NCBI GenBank assembly: GCA_045657465.1
Contig: JAZOTD010000033.1
Span: 1-42,991, forward strand
From: RGIG1681 sp045657465
GTDB lineage: Bacteria > Bacillota > Clostridia > Christensenellales > UBA1242
Length of the DNA stretch: 42,991 nt
Direction of reading: 5' to 3'
Shown: positions 8,059 through 17,568 of the stretch, piece by piece
Numbering within the stretch: position 1 is the first letter of the stretch
How the letters are laid out: every line of letters begins with the position of its first letter
Made by a program: the position numbers and the translations under genes
Notes under the pieces: generated by a model
Seen by the model: the letters and a program-made list of their open reading frames with translations, nothing else
Databases searched by the model: none
Told to the model about the DNA's origin: nothing

Positions 8059-10953
8059 ATGTTAAGTGTAAAAAATCTAGTTAAGATTTATAAGCAGAAA
8101 AAGGCTGAGCCTGTTCGTGCGCTTGATGGTGTTTCAATTGATTTTGCTGACACCGGTCTTGTGTTTTTGCTTGGTAAATCTGGTAGCGGAAAATCTACAC
8201 TTTTGAACGCTATTGGTGGTCTTGATACTTTCGATGAAGGTGAAATCATAATCAAAGGCAAGTCATCAAAAGATTTTTCACAAAGTGATTTTGACAGCTA
8301 TAGAAACACATTTATTGGTTTTATTTTCCAAGAATACAACATTTTGGAAAACTTTTCAGTTGAAAAGAACTTGGCACTTGCAATTGAACTTCAAGGCAAG
8401 AAACCTAACAAGCAAGAAATTCATGAATTGCTTGAACAGGTTGACATGATTCAATATGCAAAGAGAAAGCCAAATCAACTTTCTGGTGGTCAAAAGCAAA
8501 GAGTGGCCATTGCTCGTGCTCTTATTAAACACCCAGAAATCATTATGGCGGACGAACCTACTGGTGCGCTTGATAGCAACACTGGCAAGCAGGTTATGGA
8601 AACGCTCAAAAAACTTTCAAAAGAAAAACTTGTTATTATTGTTTCACATGACAGAGAATTTGCAGAGTTTTATGGTGACAGAATCATTGAACTTAAAGAC
8701 GGAAAGATTATTTCTGACGTAACAAAGAAAGAGATTGAAGCTCAAGAAACTTCAAGCGGAATGAAGATTATTGATAACAATATTTTGTATATCAAAAAAG
8801 GTCAACAAATTTCACAAGAAGAAATGAAAAAGCTTATTATAATGATTAATGAGCAGTCTAAAGAAAATGACACATTCATTTCATTTGATGACAAGGCAAA
8901 TGCTGAGTTGAAAAAAGGTGCATCAATCAATGATGACGGAAATCGTGAAAAATTTGAACAGACTCAAACAGAAGATGTTAAGCTTAAACAATATAACCCT
9001 AACAGCTTAAAACTTATTAAATCTAGGCTCAAGTTTTCTGACTCACTTAAGATGGGTGCAAGCTCACTTAAAAACAAGGTTGGAAAGTTAATTTTCACAA
9101 TCATTTTGTCATTCTTGGCGTTCACAGTATTTGGTGTTGTTGATGCACTTTCTTGCTGGAACAGGGGTGAATCTGTTTATCAAGCAATGGAAATGACAGG
9201 GCAACAAAACGTTGTCATGAAAGGTATGAAAAAGGGTGAAGGAATGATGGCTTTGCCTTCAAGTGCCGCCATTAAACAAAGTGATCTTGATGATTTAAAA
9301 GCAAAATTCCCTGAATATGTTGTTAAGCCAGTTATTGGAACAAATGGATACTCATTGTGGATTGATGGTTATAACTTTACAGAATCAAGAAACCCACTTT
9401 ATCAAACATATGTTTCAGGACTTGTTTCTTTTGATGAAGCGGAGTTTGCTAAAATGAAATTTGAGTTTGTTGGTTCAAATAGCAGACTTCCAGAGACAAG
9501 AGATGAAGTGTGCATTTCAAATCAAATGATGAAAGCCATTGTTAAGCGTGCAGTAAAATATGATGACGATTCAACAATTACAGGGTTTGATATGTTTAGT
9601 GATGCAAAACCACTGTTAATTGATAACGATTTTGGTATTGATTTGAAAGGTGCAAACAAATATGGTGGCAAGTTAAGAGTTGTTGGTGTTGTTGATGACA
9701 AAACCGACCTTTCAAAATATGAAAACATGAACCAAGACGACCTTGTTAATGATTGGAAAATTGAAGAATATTTCAAAAATTCACTCGTTAGATTTATGTA
9801 TATTCACAAAGATGTTTATAATGACAAATTGGGTGAGAGTTATGTTGACGAATATTATTATATTTATATTGGTGGCAAAACAAATGATTATATGTATTCA
9901 AGCAAAGACTATATGTATGGCGTAAATGAAAGACTTGACGAATATATTTTCGACACAGAATATTACTTAAGTGAAAACAGCAAATGGTTTTGGTATGACG
10001 GCTGGAGATATCAAAAATACACAGAATCTCAAATGATTTCTATATATGGTTCTGGAAATTATCAGCCATATCAAGAAATAAGCGCAAGTGAAAGAAAAAA
10101 TGTTTATGCCAGCAACATCACTTATGTTAAAGGTGGATTTGAATCAAGATATCAAGATGGTGAGTTTAAGCTCGGCAAAAACGAAGTGCTTGTTTCTGAA
10201 AGCTATTTGAGTGGAAGATTTGAAGACTGGCAATCAATGATTGACAATGGTTTGAAAATGCAATTCTGCACAGATTATGAAAATCTTGACAGTTCAGTGT
10301 TAGACCTTACTATTGTTGGTGTAATGAATGTTTCTAGTGAGCAAATGATTTTTGCTGACAGTCAAGCAAAAGAAATTCGTGATGAGCTTTATGGTGGTTA
10401 TCAACTCGCTGTAACAAGACTTAACGGAACCAGCACTGATGCTGAATTTATTCAATATCTTGAAACTTGGAATGACAGAGGCTTTAGAATGTCTGTTCAA
10501 AACTCAAGCACAGCAATGCTTGACATGATGGAAGAAATTTTGATTATGATGACTTCTGTGTTTGTTTGGATTGCGGTTGGATTTGCAGTGTTTGCAGCAC
10601 TTCTTCTTATGAACTTTATTTCAACATCAATTAACTACAAAAAGAGAGAGATTGGTGTGCTTAGAGCACTTGGTGCAAGGGGCAGTGACATCTTTGGAAT
10701 TTTCTTTAACGAAAGTTCAATTATTGCGCTTATCAACTTTGCACTTGCTACAATTGCGACATTTGTTGGTTGTGGCGTTATTAACTCGGTTGTAATTTCA
10801 AAGCTTGGTTTAGAAATTGCACTGCTTAATGTTGGCATTAGACAAATGTTGTTGATATTGGCTGTGAGTTGGGGTTCAGCATTCCTTGCGAGCTTGTTGC
10901 CATCACTTAAGATTTCTAGAAAGAAACCTATTGATGCAATCAACAACAGATAA
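8059..10953 (+). CDS. ABC transporter, MacB-like ATPase fused to FtsX-family permease
   Basis: A 964-residue half-transporter with the MacB plan. Residues 1-230 are a LolD/MacB-type ATPase with Walker A GKSGSGKST (39-47), signature LSGGQKQ (about 141) and Walker B IIMADEP (about 160). A Lys/Glu-rich linker leads to one membrane helix (about 345-367), then a very large extracytoplasmic domain (about 370-825, Tyr- and Asp-rich), then three helices (about 825-855, 885-910, 925-950) with the FtsX motif around RALGARGSDIFGIFF. Such proteins act as mechanotransmitting dimers in peptide or lipid export, or in antimicrobial-peptide sensing and resistance. Single-gene transcription is likely, with its own promoter and terminator. 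No histidine-kinase partner is nearby, so the substrate cannot be named. Confidence 0.9.
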   Translation: MLSVKNLVKIYKQKKAEPVRALDGVSIDFADTGLVFLLGKSGSGKSTLLNAIGGLDTFDEGEIIIKGKSSKDFSQSDFDSYRNTFIGFIFQEYNILENFSVEKNLALAIELQGKKPNKQEIHELLEQVDMIQYAKRKPNQLSGGQKQRVAIARALIKHPEIIMADEPTGALDSNTGKQVMETLKKLSKEKLVIIVSHDREFAEFYGDRIIELKDGKIISDVTKKEIEAQETSSGMKIIDNNILYIKKGQQISQEEMKKLIIMINEQSKENDTFISFDDKANAELKKGASINDDGNREKFEQTQTEDVKLKQYNPNSLKLIKSRLKFSDSLKMGASSLKNKVGKLIFTIILSFLAFTVFGVVDALSCWNRGESVYQAMEMTGQQNVVMKGMKKGEGMMALPSSAAIKQSDLDDLKAKFPEYVVKPVIGTNGYSLWIDGYNFTESRNPLYQTYVSGLVSFDEAEFAKMKFEFVGSNSRLPETRDEVCISNQMMKAIVKRAVKYDDDSTITGFDMFSDAKPLLIDNDFGIDLKGANKYGGKLRVVGVVDDKTDLSKYENMNQDDLVNDWKIEEYFKNSLVRFMYIHKDVYNDKLGESYVDEYYYIYIGGKTNDYMYSSKDYMYGVNERLDEYIFDTEYYLSENSKWFWYDGWRYQKYTESQMISIYGSGNYQPYQEISASERKNVYASNITYVKGGFESRYQDGEFKLGKNEVLVSESYLSGRFEDWQSMIDNGLKMQFCTDYENLDSSVLDLTIVGVMNVSSEQMIFADSQAKEIRDELYGGYQLAVTRLNGTSTDAEFIQYLETWNDRGFRMSVQNSSTAMLDMMEEILIMMTSVFVWIAVGFAVFAALLLMNFISTSINYKKREIGVLRALGARGSDIFGIFFNESSIIALINFALATIATFVGCGVINSVVISKLGLEIALLNVGIRQMLLILAVSWGSAFLASLLPSLKISRKKPIDAINNR

Positions 10954-10956
10954 ACA

Positions 10957-10987
10957 AAAAGGCGATGAATTTCATCGTCTTTTTTTG
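10957..10987 (+). terminator. intrinsic terminator after the ABC transporter
   Basis: Stem AAGGCGATGA/TCATCGTCTT (one G-U pair) followed by seven T. Confidence 0.85.
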
Positions 10988-11019
10988 TGCAAGTTTTAAA
11001 GATTTGAGACTATTGATTT

Positions 11020-11049
11020 TTGACTTTAATGAATAATATGTGCTAAAAT
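11020..11049 (+). promoter_or_regulatory. promoter of the P-type ATPase gene
   Basis: TTGACT (11020-11025), 18-base spacer ending in TGC, and TAAAAT (11044-11049): a near-consensus extended -10 promoter. Confidence 0.65.
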
Positions 11050-11080
11050 TTTAGTATATTTAATAAGAAGGGGATAGAAA

Positions 11081-13708
11081 ATGAAAAAATATTATCAAAT
11101 GCCTCTTGATGAAGTTTACTCATCTGTTCAAAGCAGTGAAGAAGGGTTGACTTCAAAAGAAGCGGCTGAAAGACTCGCTGACCATGGCGAAAATATTTTG
11201 AAAGAGAAAAACAAAAAAAGTCCTGTTAAAATATTTTTTAGTCAATTTGCAAATATGATGATTTTGCTTTTGATTTTGGTTGGTGCAGTTTCGCTTGTAT
11301 ATTCAATTGTAAACAAAGAAAGCCCAATTGAAGCAATTGTTATTTTTTCTTGTGTGCTCATCAATGCAGTTATGGGATTTTCGCAAGAAATGAAGTCTGA
11401 AAATGCAATTGATGCATTAAAGACTATGACCGCATCAAAAACACAGGTTAAGCGTGATGGTGTGTGGATTGAGATTGACACTAAAGACGTTGTTGTTGGT
11501 GACATAATAATGCTTGAAGCTGGTGACAAAATTCCTGCAGATGCAAGGGTTGTTAAGGTTGTTAATGCTCAAGTTGATGAATCAATTTTAACAGGTGAGA
11601 GTTTGTCTGTTGAAAAAGAAGATGTTGTTTTAAAAGGTGACAAGCTTCTTCAAGAACAAACGAATATTATTTTTTCTGGAACCAGTCTTGTAAACGGAAA
11701 GATTGAAGCAGTGGTTGTTGCTACAGGTATGGATACAGAGCTTGGCAAGATTGCGGGTAGTCTTGACAAAAAAGAAGATGAACTCACACCACTTCAAGTG
11801 AAGATAAAAAAGGTTAGTGGATTTATCACTGTTGTTGCATGCGTGCTCGTAGCACTCACTCTTTGCTATGGATTGGTTATGCAAAAAGACGTGCTTTCTG
11901 TGATTATGCTTTGTATTTCAATGGTGCTTGCGGCTGTTCCTGAAGTTCTGCCGGTTTCAATCACGGCAACTCTTACGATTGGTGTTGAACAAATGTCAAA
12001 AAGAAAGACAATTGTTAAACAACTTGCTGCAATTGAAACACTTGGTGCAACACAGATTATTTGTTCTGATAAAACCGGAACAATTACTACAAATCAAATG
12101 ACATTGGTTGAAATTTTTGCAAACGAAAAGAAGTATGTTGATGTTAAGAAAAATTCACAAGACCTTGTTGTGATGCAAAACATTTTGGCACTTTGCAATG
12201 ACAATGAAGTAGATGTTAAAAAGCAAGGTGAGTTCTTGGGTGACCCTGTTGAAATTGCGCTCAGCAAATATCTCTATAACCTAGGCTTGAGTTTAGATCA
12301 ATACAGAACAATGTATCCTCGAGTTGGTGAGATTCCTTTTGACTCAAGCAGAAAAATGATGAGCACAGTTAACGATTTTAATGGCGAAACAATGATGCTC
12401 ACAAAGGGCAGTCTTGGTGAAATTATTGGCAGATGCACAAGTTATTACAAAAACGGAAAAACCTACAAAATGACCAAGCTTGTGGCAAATAAATTTTTGG
12501 CCCGTGAAAGAGCTATGAGCAAAAAGGCTTACAAGGTTTTGGCATTTGCTTACAAAGATATTGATAAAAAGAAGAGCTATTCTTCAGCAGACGAAAACGG
12601 TTTTGTTTTGGTCGGCATTGTTGGTTTGGTTGACCCACCAAAAGATGGCGTGGCTGAAGCTGTTAAAAAATGTAAAGAAGCAAAGATGCGTCCAATAATG
12701 ATTACTGGAGACAGTTTAGCAACTGCAATGGCGGTGGCTAAAGAAGTTGGCATTGCAAAAGATGACACACAGGGCGTTGAAGGTCGTGCGATTGATGGAC
12801 TCACTGACGACCAACTTGTTAGTTTTGTTAAGAAATACACTGTTTATGCAAGGGTTACTCCTGAGCATAAGGTTCGAATTGTTAGAGCGTTCCAAGCTGC
12901 TGGCAAGGTTGTTGCTATGACTGGTGATGGTGTTAATGATGCTCCTGCACTCAAGCTTTCGCATGTTGGTGTCGGTATGGGCAGGGCAGGAACCGATGTC
13001 ACTAAAAACGTCGCAGATATTATTTTAATGGACGACAGTTTTGCAACAATTGTTACAGCTGTTGAAGAAGGCAGAAGAATCTACAACAATGTGCTTAGAA
13101 CAATACTTTATAACTTGTCTTCAAACTTTGCAGAAATCTTTTTGATTATTGTGGGAATGATTATGCTTAAAGATATCATTTCACCGCTTCATATTTTGTA
13201 TATTGATATTGTGGCTGACTCAATTCCGTCGATTGCATTAGCGTTTGAAAAGAACAACAAAGATGCTATGAAACAAAGGCCATTTGGTTTAAAGCGAAAA
13301 GTGTTTACACCGTTCATGATTTCGATGGTTGTTATGACAGCGATTGTTGAAGCCGCTGTTTCACTTGCAACCTTCTTTGTTGCTGAATCATATTTTGGCT
13401 ATGAAGTAGCAATGACACTTGCACTTTTATCAGTGGTGCTTACAGAGTTGACATTTACATATAACTGCAAAGAACTTAAAGATTTTTCATTTAAGAAAGG
13501 CTTATTTGACAATAAGGTTATGAACTGGTCAACACTTGCAATCTTCTTGATTCAAATTCCAGTATTCTTTACATCTATTGGAAGTGTATTTGGACTTGTG
13601 CCAGTTACAGTGCTTCAATTTGTTAGTGTAATGGGCATTACATTGATTGGATTTTTGGTTATTGAACTGCTTAAACCAGTTTGTGCGAAACTCTTTAAAG
13701 ACAAATAA
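11081..13708 (+). CDS. type II cation-translocating P-type ATPase (Ca2+-ATPase-like)
   Basis: An 875-residue ion pump that uses ATP to move a cation across the cytoplasmic membrane. It has the full set of parts: N-terminal cation-ATPase domain, A-domain TGES (about 171), phosphorylated Asp330 in DKTGT, hinge motif TGDGVNDAPAL, and ten expected helices with the C-terminal cation-ATPase domain. Ion-site residues partly match SERCA: PEVLP in M4 and N682/E685 in M5. M6 reads LYIDIVADSIPSIALAFE, with Asp709 where SERCA has Asn and Ala712 where SERCA has Thr, closer to the Na+,K+-ATPase pattern (ID..TD..P). Ca2+ export is the default call, but another cation is possible. Monocistronic, with its own promoter and a strong terminator. 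Confidence 0.9.
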   Translation: MKKYYQMPLDEVYSSVQSSEEGLTSKEAAERLADHGENILKEKNKKSPVKIFFSQFANMMILLLILVGAVSLVYSIVNKESPIEAIVIFSCVLINAVMGFSQEMKSENAIDALKTMTASKTQVKRDGVWIEIDTKDVVVGDIIMLEAGDKIPADARVVKVVNAQVDESILTGESLSVEKEDVVLKGDKLLQEQTNIIFSGTSLVNGKIEAVVVATGMDTELGKIAGSLDKKEDELTPLQVKIKKVSGFITVVACVLVALTLCYGLVMQKDVLSVIMLCISMVLAAVPEVLPVSITATLTIGVEQMSKRKTIVKQLAAIETLGATQIICSDKTGTITTNQMTLVEIFANEKKYVDVKKNSQDLVVMQNILALCNDNEVDVKKQGEFLGDPVEIALSKYLYNLGLSLDQYRTMYPRVGEIPFDSSRKMMSTVNDFNGETMMLTKGSLGEIIGRCTSYYKNGKTYKMTKLVANKFLARERAMSKKAYKVLAFAYKDIDKKKSYSSADENGFVLVGIVGLVDPPKDGVAEAVKKCKEAKMRPIMITGDSLATAMAVAKEVGIAKDDTQGVEGRAIDGLTDDQLVSFVKKYTVYARVTPEHKVRIVRAFQAAGKVVAMTGDGVNDAPALKLSHVGVGMGRAGTDVTKNVADIILMDDSFATIVTAVEEGRRIYNNVLRTILYNLSSNFAEIFLIIVGMIMLKDIISPLHILYIDIVADSIPSIALAFEKNNKDAMKQRPFGLKRKVFTPFMISMVVMTAIVEAAVSLATFFVAESYFGYEVAMTLALLSVVLTELTFTYNCKELKDFSFKKGLFDNKVMNWSTLAIFLIQIPVFFTSIGSVFGLVPVTVLQFVSVMGITLIGFLVIELLKPVCAKLFKDK

Positions 13709-13735
13709 AAAAGACCCCTTTAAGGGGTCTTTTTT
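13707..13735. terminator. bidirectional terminator
   Basis: AAAAAAGACCCCTT-TAAGGGGTCTTTTTT, with A and T tracts on both sides, between the convergent ATPase (+) and Pr6Pr-like (-) genes. Confidence 0.9.
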
Positions 13736-13756
13736 CGTGTCTAATTAGTATATGAA

Positions 13757-14434
13757 TTAATCATGATATTGTTTCTTTTTTGCAAGCTTTTTGTCGATGA
13801 AAATATAAAGAGAGGCAAGTGAATAAAAAATCAAACAAACAACTGCAAGATAGATTGCAACCATGCCCCAGCCCTGCCCGTCAAGGAATGGATCTAAGAA
13901 GAAATATGGATAATATGAACCGCCAGAAAAAGGTTTTCCGCCACACCAAACGCGAATGTTTACCAAGAAGAAATAAATGAGCGGATAAATCAAGAATATT
14001 GGCGCATGGCTATATTTTAAGCCTCCCTTGGTGCAATAGAGCAAATAATCAATAATTGCCATTGCTGGAACTGTCACGTGCAAAAGTATGTTTCTAAAAT
14101 CAAACATTTGCCAGAATGGTGTTTTGTCAAAAATAATTCCTGCAGGTGCTAGCACAAAGCAATATATGAGACCAGTTATTGTGATGAAAAAAGCGGTTAA
14201 GATTCTAAAGAATGAAAATGTTTTTGATTTAACAAATGGTGTTTCAATTTTGCAAAGGTTTAAGATTTGAACGATGGCTAAAATTAATTCAATAATGGCA
14301 ATGAATATATTTGTTTGAATGGTAAAAAACCAGAATTGTTCATAAATTCTAGTTTGCGGTGTGATTGATATGCCTGTTATGACACAAGCGACAATCAACA
14401 GTCTAAAGAGGATTTTAAATATATTCCTTGCCAT
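13757..14434 (-). CDS. Pr6Pr-family six-helix membrane protein
   Basis: A 225-residue integral membrane protein with six predicted helices. It carries features I associate with the Pr6Pr (FAR-17a/AIG1-like) group: FWFFTIQTNIF near residue 36, LLHVTVPAMAIIDYLLY in the middle, a YPLIYFFLVNIR segment and YPYFFLDPFLDGQGWG near the fifth helix. Bacterial members have no established function. GGAGAG precedes ATG 14434. It lies between two terminators and is probably transcribed alone. Family call moderate; function unknown. Confidence 0.65.
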   Translation of the reverse strand: MARNIFKILFRLLIVACVITGISITPQTRIYEQFWFFTIQTNIFIAIIELILAIVQILNLCKIETPFVKSKTFSFFRILTAFFITITGLIYCFVLAPAGIIFDKTPFWQMFDFRNILLHVTVPAMAIIDYLLYCTKGGLKYSHAPIFLIYPLIYFFLVNIRVWCGGKPFSGGSYYPYFFLDPFLDGQGWGMVAIYLAVVCLIFYSLASLYIFIDKKLAKKKQYHD

Positions 14435-14490
14435 AAGTCTCTCCGTATAATTATGATATGCAAAAATGGTTAAATTAGCAAGCGAAATAA

Positions 14491-14520
14491 AAAAACACAG
14501 AAAATTTTCTGTGTTTTTAT
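14491..14520 (-). terminator. intrinsic terminator of the dgk-ltaS-like operon
   Basis: Perfect palindrome ACACAGAAAATTTTCTGTGT with A/T tracts on both sides, just past the stop codon of the LtaS-like gene. Confidence 0.88.
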
Positions 14521-14531
14521 TGTGTGATTAG

Positions 14532-16574
14532 TTATGCTGACCAACCTCTTGAATATATGATGTTGAGATTGTTTAGTTTTTCATAGAACTTGCAAATCAA
14601 GAGTTTAAAATCTTCAACATCATCATCGTTTGAGCCAGTGTATTTTTTGTAGTTAATAGCATTTTTTGAATAGCATGTTGAGCTGTAAAAACCTGTTAGG
14701 TATGACATAAACATGCTGTCGCCAATATTTTCTGAAAAAATATCAACGCCAAGAGCAAATGCTTTTGAATAAGATAGTCCAAACAAATTGCAAATGGTTG
14801 GATATAAGTCATAGCTGTTGCAGAAATCTGTTATAATTCTTGAGCCAAGTTTTTTGCTATAAATCATAAATGGAATATTGTGAGTTTCAAGAACACTTGC
14901 ATCTGCTGGGTCAGTGTTTTTGATTGTTTGTGAAAGGTTGTGATAATATGCATTGTGGTCTGAATACATCATTACAGTTGTTGTGTCTAGCATGTTGTTG
15001 GTGTGAAGGTGTTCAAAAAGCTTGCCAATGAATGCATCGGTGTCCATTGCTGCGCATTTATAGTGGCGAAGAAGTTGTTGATTATATGCGTCTGTTGGAT
15101 AATGATATCCGTTTTCTTCAAGCCAAGATTTCACATCATTTTTCTTTTCGTCATATTTTTCATAATATTCTTTAAAATTTTCGTTTGTGATGTTATAGCC
15201 ACCATGTGTTGAGACGGTGGTGTAGAATGTCATAAACTTTTTGTTTGTTGGTGCAATCTTGTTCATGAAATATGATGCAAAATCTGGTTCTTTGTTAAAT
15301 TGACCAAATGTGGTGCTTTTGTTTGAAGATTTGTAGTCTTTTAATGCATAGAAATCATCAAATCCCATTGCATCGCTGTTTTCGCGTCTGTCATAGAAAG
15401 CTTCGTCCCAACTGTGGAAGAATGTTGTTTGATATTCAAGTTTGTTAAATGCATTTGGAAGAGAGTAGGCGGTTGCCAAGCTGTCTTTTTTAAAGAATGC
15501 TGTGTTTATGTTTGGCATATATCCCAAGATTGCAGATGTTTCACTAACATTGGTTTTGTTGTTTGCGTGATAACCTGTCATAATGGTGGCAGATTGTGGA
15601 ATAGATTCAATTTCATTGATTGAATAGCCTGTTTTAAGTTTGTATAGATTTGGGGTTGTGTATGGGTCGATAGCGAACCATTCAAAACTTTCAAGCATGA
15701 CAATAATTAAGTTGTCGCCATAAAGTGTTGCGTCTTGATTTTCACCAACTTTTTGGCTGTTTACCCATTTTTCAAGTTCGTTTTGTTTTGAGTTGTCGAG
15801 TTTTGCGAGTGTTAGGTCATAGAGATTTTTTAGATAAAACCCGCCTGAACCAAATTTTCTATAAGCCTCTTCTTTTATGTGCATATTCTCATATAAATAT
15901 TGGTCGCTCGCAACGGCGGTGTATTTGTTGTCTTTTGCAAGATGCAAAGTGTTTGATTGAATGCCATAACTTGTTACACCAAGCACAAAACAAATAAAGA
16001 ATGAAATGAGATAAAAAATTGGTTTTGAAAGTTTGTTTAAAACGATTTTATATTTTGAAAGAAGCCAATCAAGAATGAAAGGCACTGCCATTAAAACTGC
16101 TGTGATTGAAAATCCAATTGCCAAAAATGTTGAATTAACAAAGCTGGCATCAAATGATTCGGCAGCTGCGGTTATGAGTAAAAGCATATCCCAAGTGAAG
16201 AGATAACCAAAGCCTTCATAAAGTGTGACATTTCCCATCATGATTATCATTTGTGCAAGTATAGATACACAAAAAACTGTGTTTTGAATCCATTTTAACG
16301 AACAGGTTAACATTAAACCACAAAGAAGCAACCAGATACCAACATCAAAGAATATGTATGTTGGCAAAAATTGAGAGTTTCCAGTGAGCGGATTTTTAAG
16401 GCCAATTAAAGCAAAGCCAGTTATTTCAATTGCAAGTGAAAACAACAAAAACACACCAACCTTAACAAATTGGTTGATGCCGATTTTGTTTTCATTTTCT
16501 ATTTTTAAAGCTTTTTTCAAAGCCTTTTTTTCTTCTTTTGAAAGTTTTTTCTTTTTTTCTTTAAGTTGGCGCAT
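14532..16574 (-). CDS. LtaS-like phosphoglycerol transferase (sulfatase-fold membrane enzyme)
   Basis: A 680-residue polytopic enzyme of the lipoteichoic-acid synthase/phosphoglycerol transferase family, which transfers glycerol-phosphate from phosphatidylglycerol to an extracellular acceptor and leaves diacylglycerol. The N-terminus is a Lys-rich cytoplasmic tail, then five helices up to about residue 205, then the extracellular sulfatase-fold domain. Metal/catalytic features are E295 in MLESFEWF, T341 in NNKTNVSET (matching the nucleophile Thr of LtaS in GKTSDSE) and YSDHNAYY near the C-terminal half. GCGGAGA precedes the ATG. It lies 21 bases after the diacylglycerol kinase gene, whose product would recycle the diacylglycerol by-product. 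Several Firmicutes paralogues (LtaS, LtaP, YfnI, YqgS types) exist, so the exact polymer is uncertain. Confidence 0.88.
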   Translation of the reverse strand: MRQLKEKKKKLSKEEKKALKKALKIENENKIGINQFVKVGVFLLFSLAIEITGFALIGLKNPLTGNSQFLPTYIFFDVGIWLLLCGLMLTCSLKWIQNTVFCVSILAQMIIMMGNVTLYEGFGYLFTWDMLLLITAAAESFDASFVNSTFLAIGFSITAVLMAVPFILDWLLSKYKIVLNKLSKPIFYLISFFICFVLGVTSYGIQSNTLHLAKDNKYTAVASDQYLYENMHIKEEAYRKFGSGGFYLKNLYDLTLAKLDNSKQNELEKWVNSQKVGENQDATLYGDNLIIVMLESFEWFAIDPYTTPNLYKLKTGYSINEIESIPQSATIMTGYHANNKTNVSETSAILGYMPNINTAFFKKDSLATAYSLPNAFNKLEYQTTFFHSWDEAFYDRRENSDAMGFDDFYALKDYKSSNKSTTFGQFNKEPDFASYFMNKIAPTNKKFMTFYTTVSTHGGYNITNENFKEYYEKYDEKKNDVKSWLEENGYHYPTDAYNQQLLRHYKCAAMDTDAFIGKLFEHLHTNNMLDTTTVMMYSDHNAYYHNLSQTIKNTDPADASVLETHNIPFMIYSKKLGSRIITDFCNSYDLYPTICNLFGLSYSKAFALGVDIFSENIGDSMFMSYLTGFYSSTCYSKNAINYKKYTGSNDDDVEDFKLLICKFYEKLNNLNIIYSRGWSA

Positions 16575-16595
16575 GGCAATCTCCGCTAAAGTGTA

Positions 16596-17510
16596 TTAAG
16601 CATTCTTTTTGTGTGATTTTTTTGGTGCGATAATTTTTACTGCTTTTGGAAAGACAGTAAAGTTAAATGAGCCCTCGTCGCTTTTTTCTCCGTCAAGATT
16701 AATGATTGTTCCGTCTTCAGTGTTGATTTTAAAGGTTGAAGCTTTGCGATATGTTACATGTGTGCTATTTTTAACCTTGTCAATTCCAAACAAAAACGCT
16801 TTTATTATGGTTGAAATTTGGTTGATGTCAATATTCTTTTTTGATGAGTGAAACAATACAATTTCAACTTCACCGTCGTTTAATTTGGCAGTTCTATTGA
16901 TTTTGCAACCTGCAACACTGCGAGAATTTAAAATTAAAACTAGTCCGCAATTTTTGGTTATTACTTCGTCTCCAATGGTGAGTTCGATGGCAACAGGTTT
17001 TGCTCCTTTGATTTCTTCAAGTCCTTTTTTGATATAAGCAATTTTTCCATATTTTTTCTTGTTGTATCTTTCGGTGTCATAACTTGATTTTGTGAATAGG
17101 CCAGTGCAACAAACATAAATGCCGTATCTTCTGTTTAATCTAAAAATGTCGTGTTCGAAAGGGGTTCCAGTTAAGATATTGCTCACAGCTTTTTTAATGT
17201 TTCTGCTTATGCCCAGAGATCTAGCTATGTCGTTGACGGTTCCTGATGGAATATATCCAATGATTGGTTTGTCTTCTGCACCACCCATGCCATTAACAAC
17301 TTCGTTTAAAGTGCCGTCTCCTCCGGCAACAAAGAAATAATCATATTTGCCAATTGCTTCTTTTGCGAGTTCTTTGGCATGTCCAGCATGCGTTGTTGCA
17401 ACGCAGTCAATATCCCCATATTTTTTACTAAGTTTTTTTAAGATGTAGTCTTTCATCTTAACAACTTTACTTTTTCCGCTTTCTGGATTGTATACAAAAA
17501 TTGATTTCAT
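16596..17510 (-). CDS. diacylglycerol kinase family lipid kinase (DgkB/YegS-like)
   Basis: A 304-residue soluble lipid kinase that phosphorylates diacylglycerol (or a related lipid) to phosphatidic acid. The N-terminus KSIFVYNPESGK is the classic family start (NP-x-SG), and the nucleotide/catalytic loop is FVAGGDGTLNEVVNGM with the GGDGT motif (residues about 81-86), followed by GYIPSGTVNDIARSLG. The C-terminal half has the beta-sandwich segments (VEIVLFHSS, IINLDGEKSDEG). Upstream of the LtaS-like gene, it forms a sensible pair: DgkB in B. subtilis recycles diacylglycerol released by lipoteichoic-acid synthesis. The start codon lies only six bases after a promoter -10 box, so the transcript is predicted leaderless. 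Confidence 0.92.
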   Translation of the reverse strand: MKSIFVYNPESGKSKVVKMKDYILKKLSKKYGDIDCVATTHAGHAKELAKEAIGKYDYFFVAGGDGTLNEVVNGMGGAEDKPIIGYIPSGTVNDIARSLGISRNIKKAVSNILTGTPFEHDIFRLNRRYGIYVCCTGLFTKSSYDTERYNKKKYGKIAYIKKGLEEIKGAKPVAIELTIGDEVITKNCGLVLILNSRSVAGCKINRTAKLNDGEVEIVLFHSSKKNIDINQISTIIKAFLFGIDKVKNSTHVTYRKASTFKINTEDGTIINLDGEKSDEGSFNFTVFPKAVKIIAPKKSHKKNA

Positions 17511-17516
17511 GGCTAC

Positions 17517-17545
17517 ATTTTACTCTTTTAGAGTAAAAATGTAAA
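17517..17545 (-). promoter_or_regulatory. promoter with embedded inverted repeat; predicted leaderless start of the lipid kinase gene
   Basis: On the minus strand: TTTACA (17545-17540), a 17-base spacer, TAAAAT (17522-17517), then GTAGCC and the ATG at 17510. The expected transcription start falls on the A of ATG. The spacer and both flanks form a 9-bp inverted repeat, TTTTACTCT AAA AGAGTAAAA (17538-17518), a likely repressor operator. No Shine-Dalgarno sequence is present. Confidence 0.6.
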
Positions 17546-17568
17546 TAATTTTAAAATAAATAAAAGAA

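Noticed and set aside
13757..17510. Long opposite-strand frames inside the LtaS-like and lipid-kinase genes
   Set aside because: They lack ribosome-binding sites and family motifs and lie fully within well-supported genes.
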